Assembly: GCA_023399465.1 (NCBI GenBank)
Contig: JAEWPB010000140.1
Span: forward strand, 1 to 17,917
From: Pseudomonadota bacterium
GTDB taxonomy: Bacteria; Pseudomonadota; Alphaproteobacteria; Rhizobiales; Rhizobiaceae
Length of the DNA stretch: 17,917 nucleotides
Direction of reading: 5' to 3'
Part shown: positions 1-7,033 of the stretch, piece after piece
Layout: every line of letters begins with the position of its first letter
Position numbering within the stretch: position 1 is the first letter of the stretch
Translations under genes and position numbers: made by a program
The notes under the pieces: generated by a model
Seen by the model: only the letters and a program-made list of their open reading frames with translations
The model's database searches: none
What the model was told of the DNA's origin: nothing

Positions 1-75
1 GCCGAACCACAGCCCGCCAAGGACGATGCTGATCAGCGTGCTGACGATCAGCAGGGTAGCGCTGTCGAAAATCAA
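1..75 (-). CDS. N-terminal fragment of a putative membrane protein, truncated by the window edge
   Basis: Reading leftward from a TTG at 75, the frame stays open to the window edge. It encodes about 25 residues beginning (L/M)IFDSATLLIVSTLISIVL and ending in GGLWFG, which is a single strongly hydrophobic segment. Such a start is common in membrane-anchored signalling proteins, including rhizobial diguanylate cyclases, but nothing in the window identifies the domain that follows. No ATG or GTG start is available in this frame and no clear ribosome binding site precedes the TTG, so both the start and the existence of the gene are uncertain. Confidence 0.3.
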   Translation of the reverse strand, partial: MIFDSATLLIVSTLISIVLGGLWFG

Positions 76-133
76 GGGCAGGGGACCGAGGCTGGGCCTG
101 TTGCCGAGGCGGTGGCCGGCCCCCTGCGGCGCC

Positions 134-155
134 GGGATGGGCGCTGCCCCATCCC
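134..155. other. Hairpin between ychF and the left-edge gene
   Basis: An 8-bp perfect inverted repeat, GGGATGGG (134–141) and CCCATCCC (148–155), flanks a 6-base loop. It lies about 60 bases beyond the ychF stop. Neither side carries a clean T-run (the plus side continues TTCAACCTT), so it may be a weak or factor-dependent terminator for ychF, or only a secondary structure. Confidence 0.3.
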
Positions 156-214
156 TTCAACCTTAGCGGGAATTATTACGAAAAGACAGCGGATAAATGG
201 TGAAGCCGCAGGTG

Positions 215-1309
215 CTACACGTTGAAGCGGAACAACAGGATGTCGCCATCCTTGACGACATATTCCTTACCTTCCACGCGCATCTTGCCGGCTTCCTTGG
301 CGCCCTGCTCGCCGCCCAGCGCCACGTAGTCGTCATAGGCGATGGTTTCGGCCGCGATGAAGCCGCGCTCGAAATCGCCATGGATGACGCCGGCGGCCTG
401 CGGCGCCTTCATGCCGCGGGTGATGGTCCAGGCGCGCGCCTCCTTCGGCCCCACGGTGAAGTAGGTCAGCAGGCCGAGCAGCCCGTAGCCAGCGGCGATG
501 ACGCGGTCGAGGCCCGAATCGGACAGGCCGAGGCCTTCCAGGAACTCGCCCCGGTCGGCCTCGTCCATCTGGCTGATCTCCGCCTCGATGGCGGCGGACA
601 CCACCACCGCCTTGGCGCCCTCGGCGGCGGCGCGGGCGAACACCTTCTCGCTTTGCGCGTTGCCGGTGCCGGCCGAGGCTTCCTCGACATTGCAGACATA
701 CAGCACCGGCTTGGAGGTCAGCAGCTGCAGGCGCTTCACCGCCTCCTCCTCCCCGGGCGGGATGGAGGCGCGGGCGGGGCGGCCATCGCGCAGCCCGGCC
801 AGGATCGGCTCGATCAGCGCGAGCTGGGCGGCGGCTTCCTTGTCGCCGCCGCGGGCCCGCTTCTGCAGGCCGATCTGGCGCTTCTCCAGGCTGTCCATGT
901 CGGCCAGCATCAGCTCGGTCTCGATGGTCTCGGCATCGCCGACCGGGTTGATGCGGCCTTCGACGTGGGTGATGTCGTCGTCCTCGAAGCAGCGCAGTAC
1001 GTGCACCACGGCATCGACTTCGCGAATGTTGGCGAGGAACTTGTTGCCGAGGCCTTCACCCTTCGAGGCACCGCGCACGAGGCCGGCGATGTCGACGAAG
1101 GAAATGCGGGTCGGGATGATTTCCTTGGAGCCGGCGACAGCCGCGAGCTTCTGCATGCGCGGGTCCGGCACCGCGACTTCGCCGGTGTTCGGCTCGATGG
1201 TGCAGAAGGGGTAGTTGGCGGCCTGCGCGGCAGCCGTCTTGGTCAGTGCGTTGAAGAGTGTGGACTTGCCGACGTTCGGAAGCCCGACGATACCGCATTT
1301 GAAACCCAT
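215..1309 (-). CDS. ychF: Redox-regulated ATPase YchF (Obg-family, ribosome-associated)
   Basis: YchF/OLA1 is a cytoplasmic TRAFAC-class P-loop NTPase that prefers ATP to GTP and associates with ribosomes and stress responses. The 364-residue product has the usual length. It starts MGFKCGIVGLPNVGKST, with the G1/P-loop at about residues 8–16. The G3-type segment reads DIAGLVRGASKGEGLGN near residues 70–86. In place of the GTPase NKxD motif there is VCNVEE, as expected for an ATP-preferring YchF. The C-terminus is a TGS domain ending DGDILLFRFNV. The frame stays open another 113 codons upstream, but the ATG at 1309 matches the family's invariant N-terminus and has GGAATAGG upstream. The gene is divergent from clpS2, with a candidate promoter at 1346–1374. 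Confidence 0.96.
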   Translation of the reverse strand: MGFKCGIVGLPNVGKSTLFNALTKTAAAQAANYPFCTIEPNTGEVAVPDPRMQKLAAVAGSKEIIPTRISFVDIAGLVRGASKGEGLGNKFLANIREVDAVVHVLRCFEDDDITHVEGRINPVGDAETIETELMLADMDSLEKRQIGLQKRARGGDKEAAAQLALIEPILAGLRDGRPARASIPPGEEEAVKRLQLLTSKPVLYVCNVEEASAGTGNAQSEKVFARAAAEGAKAVVVSAAIEAEISQMDEADRGEFLEGLGLSDSGLDRVIAAGYGLLGLLTYFTVGPKEARAWTITRGMKAPQAAGVIHGDFERGFIAAETIAYDDYVALGGEQGAKEAGKMRVEGKEYVVKDGDILLFRFNV

Positions 1310-1345
1310 GGGACCTATTCCGTATCTTTGAAGTTCTTTGCCCTG

Positions 1346-1374
1346 CGTATGGGGGATAGGAGGGAAGCGGTCAA
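1346..1374 (-). promoter_or_regulatory. Candidate promoter for ychF
   Basis: On the minus strand a TTGACC −35 element (1369–1374) is followed after 17 bases by CATACG (1346–1351), which is a poor −10 match. It lies about 40 bases upstream of the ychF start, in the gap shared with the divergent clpS2 gene. The call comes only from resemblance to the housekeeping sigma consensus. Confidence 0.35.
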
Positions 1375-1387
1375 GTGTTAGTGGGCC

Positions 1388-1416
1388 TTGAACGCGGCGC
1401 ATTCTGGGTAGAATAT
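1388..1416 (+). promoter_or_regulatory. Candidate promoter for clpS2
   Basis: TTGAAC (1388–1393) and GAATAT (1411–1416) are 17 bases apart on the plus strand. An overlapping TAGAAT at 1409 would give a 15-base spacer. They lie about 47 bases upstream of the clpS2 ATG. This is consensus resemblance only. Confidence 0.38.
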
Positions 1417-1462
1417 CCGCGGGACGCGGCTGGTGGCACCCCGAGAGAGGGGAGGTCCTGCG

Positions 1463-1774
1463 ATGAGCGCAAGCGAAACGATCGTCCGACCGAGACCGGA
1501 AGTGAAACCGAGGCTGGAGCGGCCGAAGCTCCACAAGGTCATCCTGCTGAACGATGATTATACTCCGCGAGAGTTCGTCATCGTAGTGCTGAAGGCCGTC
1601 TTTCGCATGAGCGAGGAAACCGGCTACCGCGTGATGATGACGGCGCACAGGCTCGGCTCCTGCGTCGTGGTGATCTGTGCCCGCGACATCGCCGAAACCA
1701 GGGCCAAGGAGGCGACCGACCTCGGCAAGGATGCGGGTTTCCCGCTGATGTTCACCACTGAACCCGAGGAATAG
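1463..1774 (+). CDS. clpS: ATP-dependent Clp protease adaptor ClpS, ClpS2 type
   Basis: ClpS delivers proteins with destabilising N-terminal residues (N-degrons) to the ClpAP protease. The 103-residue product has a disordered N-terminus (residues 1–22) and then the ClpS core from PKLHKVILLNDDYTPREF. The N-degron pocket residues N30, D31, D32, T34 and H62 are present. The position of the E. coli gatekeeper Met40 is Arg36, and E. coli Val65 is Ala. These changes and the FTTEPEE ending are typical of the alphaproteobacterial second paralog ClpS2, which is known to be more selective than ClpS1. The ATG at 1463 is chosen because GGAGGT lies 6 bases before it; a start at 1433 would add ten unlikely residues. 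No clpA is next to it, and it converges on pth. Confidence 0.93.
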   Translation: MSASETIVRPRPEVKPRLERPKLHKVILLNDDYTPREFVIVVLKAVFRMSEETGYRVMMTAHRLGSCVVVICARDIAETRAKEATDLGKDAGFPLMFTTEPEE

Positions 1775-1840
1775 GGCGGAGAAGGCGTCTCGACCAAGCG
1801 TCTAAGCGCGGGATCTGGAAGCCGGTCTTGTCCGACTGAA

Positions 1841-1866
1841 GCCGCACTCTGCATGCGGCGCATTTT
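1841..1866 (+). terminator. Candidate terminator after clpS2
   Basis: GCCGCA (1841–1846) pairs with TGCGGC (1854–1859) around a 7-base loop, followed by GCATTTT. It lies about 65 bases after the clpS2 stop and just before the end of the convergent pth gene. The stem is short and the T-tract modest. Confidence 0.45.
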
Positions 1867-1872
1867 ACTCGG

Positions 1873-2589
1873 CTACTCCTTGTTGCCGAACATCTTCTTC
1901 AGCATGTCTGCCATCGGGCCGGTCGCCGGTAGCTTCTTCGGCTGGGCGGTGTTACGGGCCTGGTGAATATGCGACTGCGCCTTCGGCGTCTTCTCCGGCC
2001 TGGGCTTGTCGTCGTCGGCCTTGCCGCCGGTCGCCAGCGCCAGCTTGTTCATCAGCTGGGAATCCTCGCCCTTGACCAGCATCGTCGCATTGTCCGCCAG
2101 AGCATCGAGCAGGGGCTCTAGCCATGACTGGTCGGCCTTGGCGAAATCGCCGAGCACATAGCCGTGCACGCGCTCCTTGTCGCCGGGATGACCGATGCCG
2201 AGGCGGAGGCGGCGATAGTCCTTGCCGCAATGCGCATCCAGTGACTTGATGCCGTTGTGGCCGCCATGGCCGCCACCCACCTTGATGCGGGCCTTGCCCG
2301 GCAGCAGGTCGAGTTCGTCATAGATGGCGATGACATCCTTCGGCTGCAGCTTGAAGAAGCGCATGGCTTCGCCGACCGCTTCGCCCGAGAGGTTCATGTA
2401 GGTCTGCGGCTTGATCAGCAGCACCTTTACGCCGGCAAGCTCGCCTTCGGAAATCTCCGCCTTGAACTTCTTCGACCAAGGCGAAAATGCGTGCCGGCGC
2501 TGGATGGCATCCACGGCCATGAAACCGATGTTGTGACGATTGCCGGCGTATTTGGCGCCGGGGTTGCCGAGACCCGCGATGATGAGCAT
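1873..2589 (-). CDS. pth: Peptidyl-tRNA hydrolase
   Basis: Pth cleaves the ester bond of peptidyl-tRNAs released from stalled ribosomes, recycling tRNA in the cytoplasm. The 238-residue product begins MLIIAGLGNPG. It has Asn9, catalytic His19 in NRHNIGF, Asn66 in YMNLSG, the catalytic-partner Asp91 in YDELDL and Asn112 in GGHNG, matching E. coli N10, H20, N68, D93 and N114. The catalytic fold ends near residue 185. The rest is a Lys/Pro-rich tail of about 50 residues ending MADMLKKMFGNKE, common in rhizobial Pth. The ATG at 2589 is preferred over a TTG two codons upstream. pth often follows rplY directly; here two signalling genes lie between them, and 122 bases separate it from the binding-protein gene. 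Confidence 0.96.
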   Translation of the reverse strand: MLIIAGLGNPGAKYAGNRHNIGFMAVDAIQRRHAFSPWSKKFKAEISEGELAGVKVLLIKPQTYMNLSGEAVGEAMRFFKLQPKDVIAIYDELDLLPGKARIKVGGGHGGHNGIKSLDAHCGKDYRRLRLGIGHPGDKERVHGYVLGDFAKADQSWLEPLLDALADNATMLVKGEDSQLMNKLALATGGKADDDKPRPEKTPKAQSHIHQARNTAQPKKLPATGPMADMLKKMFGNKE

Positions 2590-2711
2590 GACCAAGCCTT
2601 GCCTTCAGTTCTGAAATGCCTCGAGGGTGCATCGATCCCTCGCAGATGTTTCACCAACCCGAAACGGCACCAAAGTCAAACGGATTCTGTCTGTCCGGGC
2701 GCCCCGCGTGC

Positions 2712-3437
2712 TCAGTGGCCCGGTTCTACCTCGTACTTGCGGAAGATCTCCGCCTGACCACCTGAGGCAATCAACTTGTCGAGCGCGGCCTGCATTTGCG
2801 CGATCAGCGTGTCGGGAACGTCCTTGTGGCAGGCGATCGCATAGCGCACCTCAGAGAGCTTCACCTTTGCCTCGATGCCGACCCCTTCGCGCCTAAGCTT
2901 GTAATAGGTATTTTGCGACATCGGCATCAGGTCGATCCGGTTGCCGAGAAGCTTGCCCAGAGTTACCTCCACGTCGGATGCAAGGTCGATCCTGTCGAAG
3001 TGCATCTGCCATAGCAGCGTGTAGGTGTGATCGCTGCGCTGTGTTCCGACGATGAAGTGCTTTGCCTGGGCGAGACTGTTGACGGCGATGTCCGAGTTCC
3101 TGCGCGCGACGAGATAGATGCGCTCGGTGAGCAAGGGCTCGACCCATTTGAACAGCGAGTCACGCTCCGGCGTATGGGCGGTGGTAAAGGCGCAATTCAT
3201 CGGTTCGTGGAGCGCGGCGGAGTAGGCGCGGGCCCAGGGCACCAGCTCCAGCGTGTAGCTGGCGGGCACATCTTCCATCAGCCGCTGGAGCTGCTCCACC
3301 GAGGTGCCACGGTATTCCTTGCCTTCGCGGTAGTTGTAGGGCGGATAGGCTTCGGTTTTGAAGTGCAGGGTCTGAGCCGCGGCCGGAGCGGCGATCGCAA
3401 GTACGATCAACGAACTCAGAAACGCCGCCATCTTCAT
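2712..3437 (-). CDS. Orphan periplasmic solute-binding protein, family 3 type
   Basis: A 241-residue exported protein resembling extracellular solute-binding proteins of family 3 (amino-acid-type binders). Residues 1–21 form a Sec signal peptide (MKMAAFLSSLIVLAIAAPAAA) with likely cleavage before QTLHF. The mature start TEAYPPYNYREG and the later HTPERDSLFKWVEPL fit the family; Arg92 sits where amino-acid binders hold the ligand carboxylate. Cys82 and Cys203 could form a disulfide. The start at 3437 is chosen because GGGGAG lies 7 bases before it; the ATG at 3443 is too close. No permease or ATPase gene is near. It lies 36 bases downstream of a membrane GGDEF–EAL gene, so I infer it acts as a sensor partner of that protein rather than in transport. 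The ligand is unknown. Confidence 0.8.
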   Translation of the reverse strand: MKMAAFLSSLIVLAIAAPAAAQTLHFKTEAYPPYNYREGKEYRGTSVEQLQRLMEDVPASYTLELVPWARAYSAALHEPMNCAFTTAHTPERDSLFKWVEPLLTERIYLVARRNSDIAVNSLAQAKHFIVGTQRSDHTYTLLWQMHFDRIDLASDVEVTLGKLLGNRIDLMPMSQNTYYKLRREGVGIEAKVKLSEVRYAIACHKDVPDTLIAQMQAALDKLIASGGQAEIFRKYEVEPGH

Positions 3438-3473
3438 ACTCATGCTCCCCTGCCTCGGCTTACGTGTAATCCC

Positions 3474-5852
3474 CTATGCGACCTCATCGACCTTGATCTC
3501 AAGCGGTGCGGCAAGCACTGCCTGCAGGCCATTGACGGGCTGCGGTCTTGAAATGAAATATCCCTGACCGCAGTCGACCCCCATCTCGTCGAGCAATTTC
3601 CACTGCTCGGCGGTCTCGATGCCCTCGGCAATGATCTTGCAGTCCATCTTGCGGGAAATTGCAGCAATGCCTTCTACGAGCATGCGGCTCTTGTCGCGGA
3701 CTTCGCAGACCGTGTCGGTCATGGCGCGGGTGAAGGACTGGTCGATCTTGACGATGTCGACGGGGAAGCGGTTCAGGTAGCTCAGTGACGAATAGCCGGT
3801 GCCGAAATCGTCGAGTGCGATGCGACAGCCAAAATGGCTGAGTTCGTCGAGGATACGGCGTATTTCCGGATTGTCGTTCATCAGCACGGCTTCGGTGATT
3901 TCGACGACGATCCGGCTCGGGCGGATATTGTAGCGGGTGGCGAGGCTGGCAATGCGGATCGGCAGGCCCGGCTCGAACTGCAGCGGGGAGAAGTTGATGG
4001 CGACATAGGCGTCCCCGAGGCCATCGATGCGCGACAGTTCCATCAGGTGGGCGAGCGCCCTTTCGAGGATGCGGTTACCGATCTTGGCGATCGTTCCGGT
4101 TTCCTCGGCAATCTGGATGATTTCCGCCGGGGGCAGGATGCCCTTCTGCGGGTGCACCATGCGCATCAGCGCCTCGAAGCCGATGACCGACTTGGCCTTG
4201 AGATCGACGATCGGCTGGAAATAGGTGTCGAACCAGTCGTGCTCGAGGCCCAGCTGGATATGGTTCTCCACCTCGACCCTACGGATGGCCTGTTCCATCA
4301 TCGCCGGGTCGAACATCTGCACGCCGTTCTTGCCGTCGCGCTTCTTGGCGTACATGGCGACGTCGGATTTCTGCAACAGTTCCGCCGCCGAGCCGGCATG
4401 GCGCGGGTAGAGCGCGACGCCGATGCTGGCGCTGAGATTGGCATCGCTTCCGGCCGCGCGGAAGGGCGTCTCGAAAAGCCCGGTGATGCGGTGACAGAGA
4501 TCGAGTGCCGCTTCTTCCGCATGCGCGTCGAGCACGAGCACCGCGAATTCGTCGCCGCCGAGGCGGGCCGCCGTATCAGCCGGGCCAAGAAGCGGCGTGA
4601 GCCGCTCGACAAGCCCGCGCAGCACTTCGTCGCCGGCGACATGGCCGAGATTGTCATTGATCCACTTGAAGCGATCGAGGTCGATGAACAGGCAGGCCAG
4701 TTCCTTGCCGCTTTCGTTCGCCTCCTGGATCCCGCGATCGAGCGAAACCTCGAAGCCCTGGCGGTTCATCAGGCCGGTCAGATGATCGGTCAGCGCCTGG
4801 CGGCGGTTGCGGTCTTCCGAGCGCTTGAGTTCGGTGACGTCGGTCATGACGCTCAGCGAGAGCTCGTTCCAGCGGGCCGCGGCGGCGGTGCGGGTCTCGA
4901 CGATCAGCACGTCCATCACCCGGCCGTTGGCGCAGACGAACTTCACCGTGCACTCGCAGGTCGTGGCTTCGCCGCGTCCTTCCTTCCGGCTCTCGTACTT
5001 GCCGCGGGTCGAGGCTTCGACCATGTCGGTGAACTTGCGGCCGATTACCTTGGAGCGTTCATAGCCCGTGGCGACCAACCAGTAGTCGCTGACCGCGGTG
5101 ATGCAGTCGCTGTCATCGATGGAAAACAGCATGGCCGGCGTCTGGTTGTAGATGTCGGTGGTGCGGCGGTGGGCACGCTTCAGTTCGCGTTCCTCGCGCT
5201 CCAGCAACGTCTGCATTTCATTGAAGCTCTGCGCCAGCCGGCCCATCTCGTCGTCGGAATTCCAGTCGACATGCTGGCGCGTCCCAAGCTTGCGGGTCGC
5301 CTCGATCGCTGCCGTCAGGCGCAGCAGCGGTTTGATCACCATCAGGCGGTTGCCGATGACCGCGGCGGCGAATACCACGACGATCGCCACGATGAAGATC
5401 GACAGAAAGGCAATCTCGAGCTGGTCCATGGACGAGAAGATGCCGACCTTGTCGAAGTAGACGGTGATCTTGCCAACCGTCTGTACGCCCTCGATCGTGC
5501 GATAGACGATGTTGGATTCGATCGATTCCAATGGCCGTTCCGGCTTCCTGGGGATCGTCTGCTGGGTAATGTTGAGCTGGCCGGTGCTGTCGCTGACGGT
5601 GACCTTCAGCACCGAGGGGTCGATGACGATGGTTGCGGTGATCTGGCGGATGCTTTGTTCGTCGAGATCCCAAAGCGGCTTGCCGAGCGCCAGCGAATTG
5701 GCCTTGACCACGACTTCGGCATGGCTGCGCAATTCGGTCGCGGCGCGTTCGGCCGAGAGCAGGAAGAAAATGGCGAACAGCGGGGCAACAAAAAGCAGCA
5801 GAACCCCGCAAATGATCGCGAAAAAGCGATTCTCGACGGAATGCGTCATCAT
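3474..5852 (-). CDS. Membrane HAMP–PAS–GGDEF–EAL cyclic-di-GMP signalling protein
   Basis: A 792-residue bifunctional candidate for making (GGDEF) and degrading (EAL) cyclic-di-GMP. Transmembrane helix 1 is at about residues 10–33, a periplasmic domain of about 110 residues follows, helix 2 is at about 146–171, HAMP 172–224, PAS 230–340, GGDEF 353–515 and EAL 525–775. The GGDEF signature is intact at 432–436. The inhibitory RxxD site is absent, since GPAD occupies that position. EAL is intact (560–562) and phosphodiesterase residues are present: Asn in AINFSP, Glu in VEITE, the DD of ALDDFGTGYSS, Lys in VKIDQSF and Glu in AEGIE. The ATG at 5852 is chosen for GGAG 8 bases upstream; the frame is open to 6026 but that part is not protein-like. 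The binding-protein gene follows after 36 bases, probably in one operon. Confidence 0.92.
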   Translation of the reverse strand: MMTHSVENRFFAIICGVLLLFVAPLFAIFFLLSAERAATELRSHAEVVVKANSLALGKPLWDLDEQSIRQITATIVIDPSVLKVTVSDSTGQLNITQQTIPRKPERPLESIESNIVYRTIEGVQTVGKITVYFDKVGIFSSMDQLEIAFLSIFIVAIVVVFAAAVIGNRLMVIKPLLRLTAAIEATRKLGTRQHVDWNSDDEMGRLAQSFNEMQTLLEREERELKRAHRRTTDIYNQTPAMLFSIDDSDCITAVSDYWLVATGYERSKVIGRKFTDMVEASTRGKYESRKEGRGEATTCECTVKFVCANGRVMDVLIVETRTAAAARWNELSLSVMTDVTELKRSEDRNRRQALTDHLTGLMNRQGFEVSLDRGIQEANESGKELACLFIDLDRFKWINDNLGHVAGDEVLRGLVERLTPLLGPADTAARLGGDEFAVLVLDAHAEEAALDLCHRITGLFETPFRAAGSDANLSASIGVALYPRHAGSAAELLQKSDVAMYAKKRDGKNGVQMFDPAMMEQAIRRVEVENHIQLGLEHDWFDTYFQPIVDLKAKSVIGFEALMRMVHPQKGILPPAEIIQIAEETGTIAKIGNRILERALAHLMELSRIDGLGDAYVAINFSPLQFEPGLPIRIASLATRYNIRPSRIVVEITEAVLMNDNPEIRRILDELSHFGCRIALDDFGTGYSSLSYLNRFPVDIVKIDQSFTRAMTDTVCEVRDKSRMLVEGIAAISRKMDCKIIAEGIETAEQWKLLDEMGVDCGQGYFISRPQPVNGLQAVLAAPLEIKVDEVA

Positions 5853-6023
5853 GGCCGGTGCTCCGGCGGAAATGCTGTCCTGCTGCGTCTCAAACGTATT
5901 GTCCCAGCTCACCTGTAAGTAGCCGGCTAGTTGTTCCACGAATTTGTTAAATGTTGCTGAAGCGGTTGCGCGGAAGTTTATCTTCACGTGCGAATGTATA
6001 TTACAGGTTGCGCAGGTGCTGAA

Positions 6024-6056
6024 CAAAGAAAATCCCGCCCCCAGGGGAGGCGGGAT
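6024..6056 (-). terminator. Rho-independent terminator of rplY
   Basis: The 8-bp stem ATCCCGCC/GGCGGGAT (6032–6039 with 6049–6056) has a 9-base loop. On the minus strand the stem is followed by TTTTCTTTGTT. It sits 27 bases beyond the rplY stop, so the downstream GGDEF–EAL gene probably needs its own promoter in 5853–6023. Confidence 0.85.
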
Positions 6057-6083
6057 CGTCGATTTTCATCGATTTCGCAGGAA

Positions 6084-6683
6084 TTATTCCTGAGCGGCTT
6101 CTTCTTCCGCAACGCCGCCGGCCGGAGCGACGATGGTCGCGATGGTGAAGTCGCGGTCAGCGATGACCGGCGAAGCGCCCTTCGGCAGCTTGACGTCGGA
6201 AATGTGAATGCTGTCGCCGATCTTCTTGCCTTCGAGGTCAACGGTGATCGCTTCCGGAATGTCGTTTGCCGGAACGTGCAGTTCGATGCCGTGGCGGACG
6301 ATGTTCAGGACGCCGCCGATCTTGACGCCGGACTTCTCTTCGTTGACGAAGTGAACCGGTACTTCAACGGTAACCAGGGTGTTGCCGGAAACGCGCAGGA
6401 AGTCGACGTGCATGGTGAAGTCACGGACCGGATCCAGCTGGTAGTCCTTCGGGAGGACCGAGATCTTTTCGCCGTTGACGTCGATCGTCGCGACCGTCGT
6501 CATGAAACCGCCAGCGTGGATGCGCTTGGTGACTTCGTTGGTCGACAGTGCGATGGAAATGGGGGCCTGCTTGTCACCATAGATGACAGCCGGGATAAGA
6601 CCGTTGCGGCGAAGTTCACGGGAGGACCCCTTACCAACCCGTTCGCGCGTCTCGGCCTTGAGCTCGTAAGTTGCGTGGCTCAT
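6084..6683 (-). CDS. rplY: 50S ribosomal protein L25/general stress protein Ctc
   Basis: L25 binds 5S rRNA in the central protuberance of the large ribosomal subunit. The 199-residue product is the long TL5/Ctc form: an N-terminal 5S-binding domain (about residues 1–92, starting MSHATYELKAETRERVGKG, with NGLIPAVIYG) and a C-terminal beta domain (about 93–185), ending in an acidic tail (AEEEAAQE). The short E. coli L25 has only the first domain. The ATG at 6683 follows AAAGGAAAAGCC, a good ribosome binding site. A frame extension to 6824 is leader sequence, not protein-like. A promoter candidate at 6813–6841 gives a leader of about 120 bases, and a clear terminator follows at 6024–6056. Confidence 0.97.
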   Translation of the reverse strand: MSHATYELKAETRERVGKGSSRELRRNGLIPAVIYGDKQAPISIALSTNEVTKRIHAGGFMTTVATIDVNGEKISVLPKDYQLDPVRDFTMHVDFLRVSGNTLVTVEVPVHFVNEEKSGVKIGGVLNIVRHGIELHVPANDIPEAITVDLEGKKIGDSIHISDVKLPKGASPVIADRDFTIATIVAPAGGVAEEEAAQE

Positions 6684-6812
6684 GGCTTTTCCTTTCAAGG
6701 TTATTGGAGAGTTCCGTCCACATGGCGAATTGGCCGTTGCGGACAAAACCGGAGATGTCATGCAAACAGCTCCATCCGCGTTGCCTCCAAGGGTGTCTAC
6801 GCGGACCGGGGG

Positions 6813-6841
6813 GCTATAGTACAAAGGTGCTGCAAACGCAA
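6813..6841 (-). promoter_or_regulatory. Candidate promoter for rplY
   Basis: On the minus strand TTGCGT (6836–6841) and TATAGC (6813–6818) are separated by exactly 17 bases, and the −10 is preceded by TAC. Transcription would begin near 6806 and leave a leader of about 120 bases before the rplY start. This is one of the better promoter matches in the window, but it is judged by eye only. Confidence 0.5.
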
Positions 6842-7033
6842 GGTTTCATCTCGATCGCCCGAGCGCCCGCTGGTTTTGCGGCGGTTCCCTCCGGGCGGAG
6901 CCGGGGCAGGATCGGAATCCAGGGCTGCCGCGAGTAGTAACTCGTAAACCATGCCGACGGAAGGCCAGCCAAATTAGTACGTGATCATGCAAATGCACGG
7001 TAAGGGGAGTGCTTAGCGCAATTCTGGTCCAAA
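6842..7033. other. Divergent intergenic region between rplY and the MHYT gene
   Basis: The full gap between the two starts is 350 bases (6684–7033). The right half holds no convincing gene and no RNA gene that I can recognise. There is an AGGGGAG at about 7003–7009, too far (about 24 bases) from the ATG at 7034 to serve as its ribosome binding site, and a TGCAAATGCA element near 6988–6997. The promoter of the MHYT gene must lie here, but I cannot point to a clear −35/−10 pair. Confidence 0.5.

Noticed and set aside
197..1381. 394-codon open frame on the plus strand across ychF
   Set aside because: It is antisense to an unmistakable ychF. The translation is compositionally odd (many His, Gly, Asp, Ala) and shows no family motif; GC-rich third positions keep the opposite frame open.
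3834..5918. 694-codon open frame on the plus strand across the HAMP–PAS–GGDEF–EAL gene
   Set aside because: Its length is striking, but it mirrors a well-supported gene, is rich in Arg, Asp and His without motifs, and has no ribosome binding site that argues for translation.
5853..6026. N-terminal extension of the GGDEF–EAL protein to 6026
   Set aside because: It lacks a ribosome binding site and overlaps the rplY terminator. The ATG at 5852 with GGAG upstream directly precedes the first membrane helix.
6858..6935. GC-rich stretch containing TCGGAATCC that superficially recalls a tRNA T-arm
   Set aside because: No acceptor stem, anticodon arm or matching D-arm could be folded around it.
5988..6947. 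319-codon plus-strand frame across rplY and its leader
   Set aside because: Antisense to rplY, running through its terminator and promoter, with no recognisable domain.
6797..6952. 51-codon frame on the minus strand starting MVYELLLAAAL in the rplY–MHYT gap
   Set aside because: No ribosome binding site, and it would overlap the best rplY promoter candidate. It cannot be excluded but is not supported.
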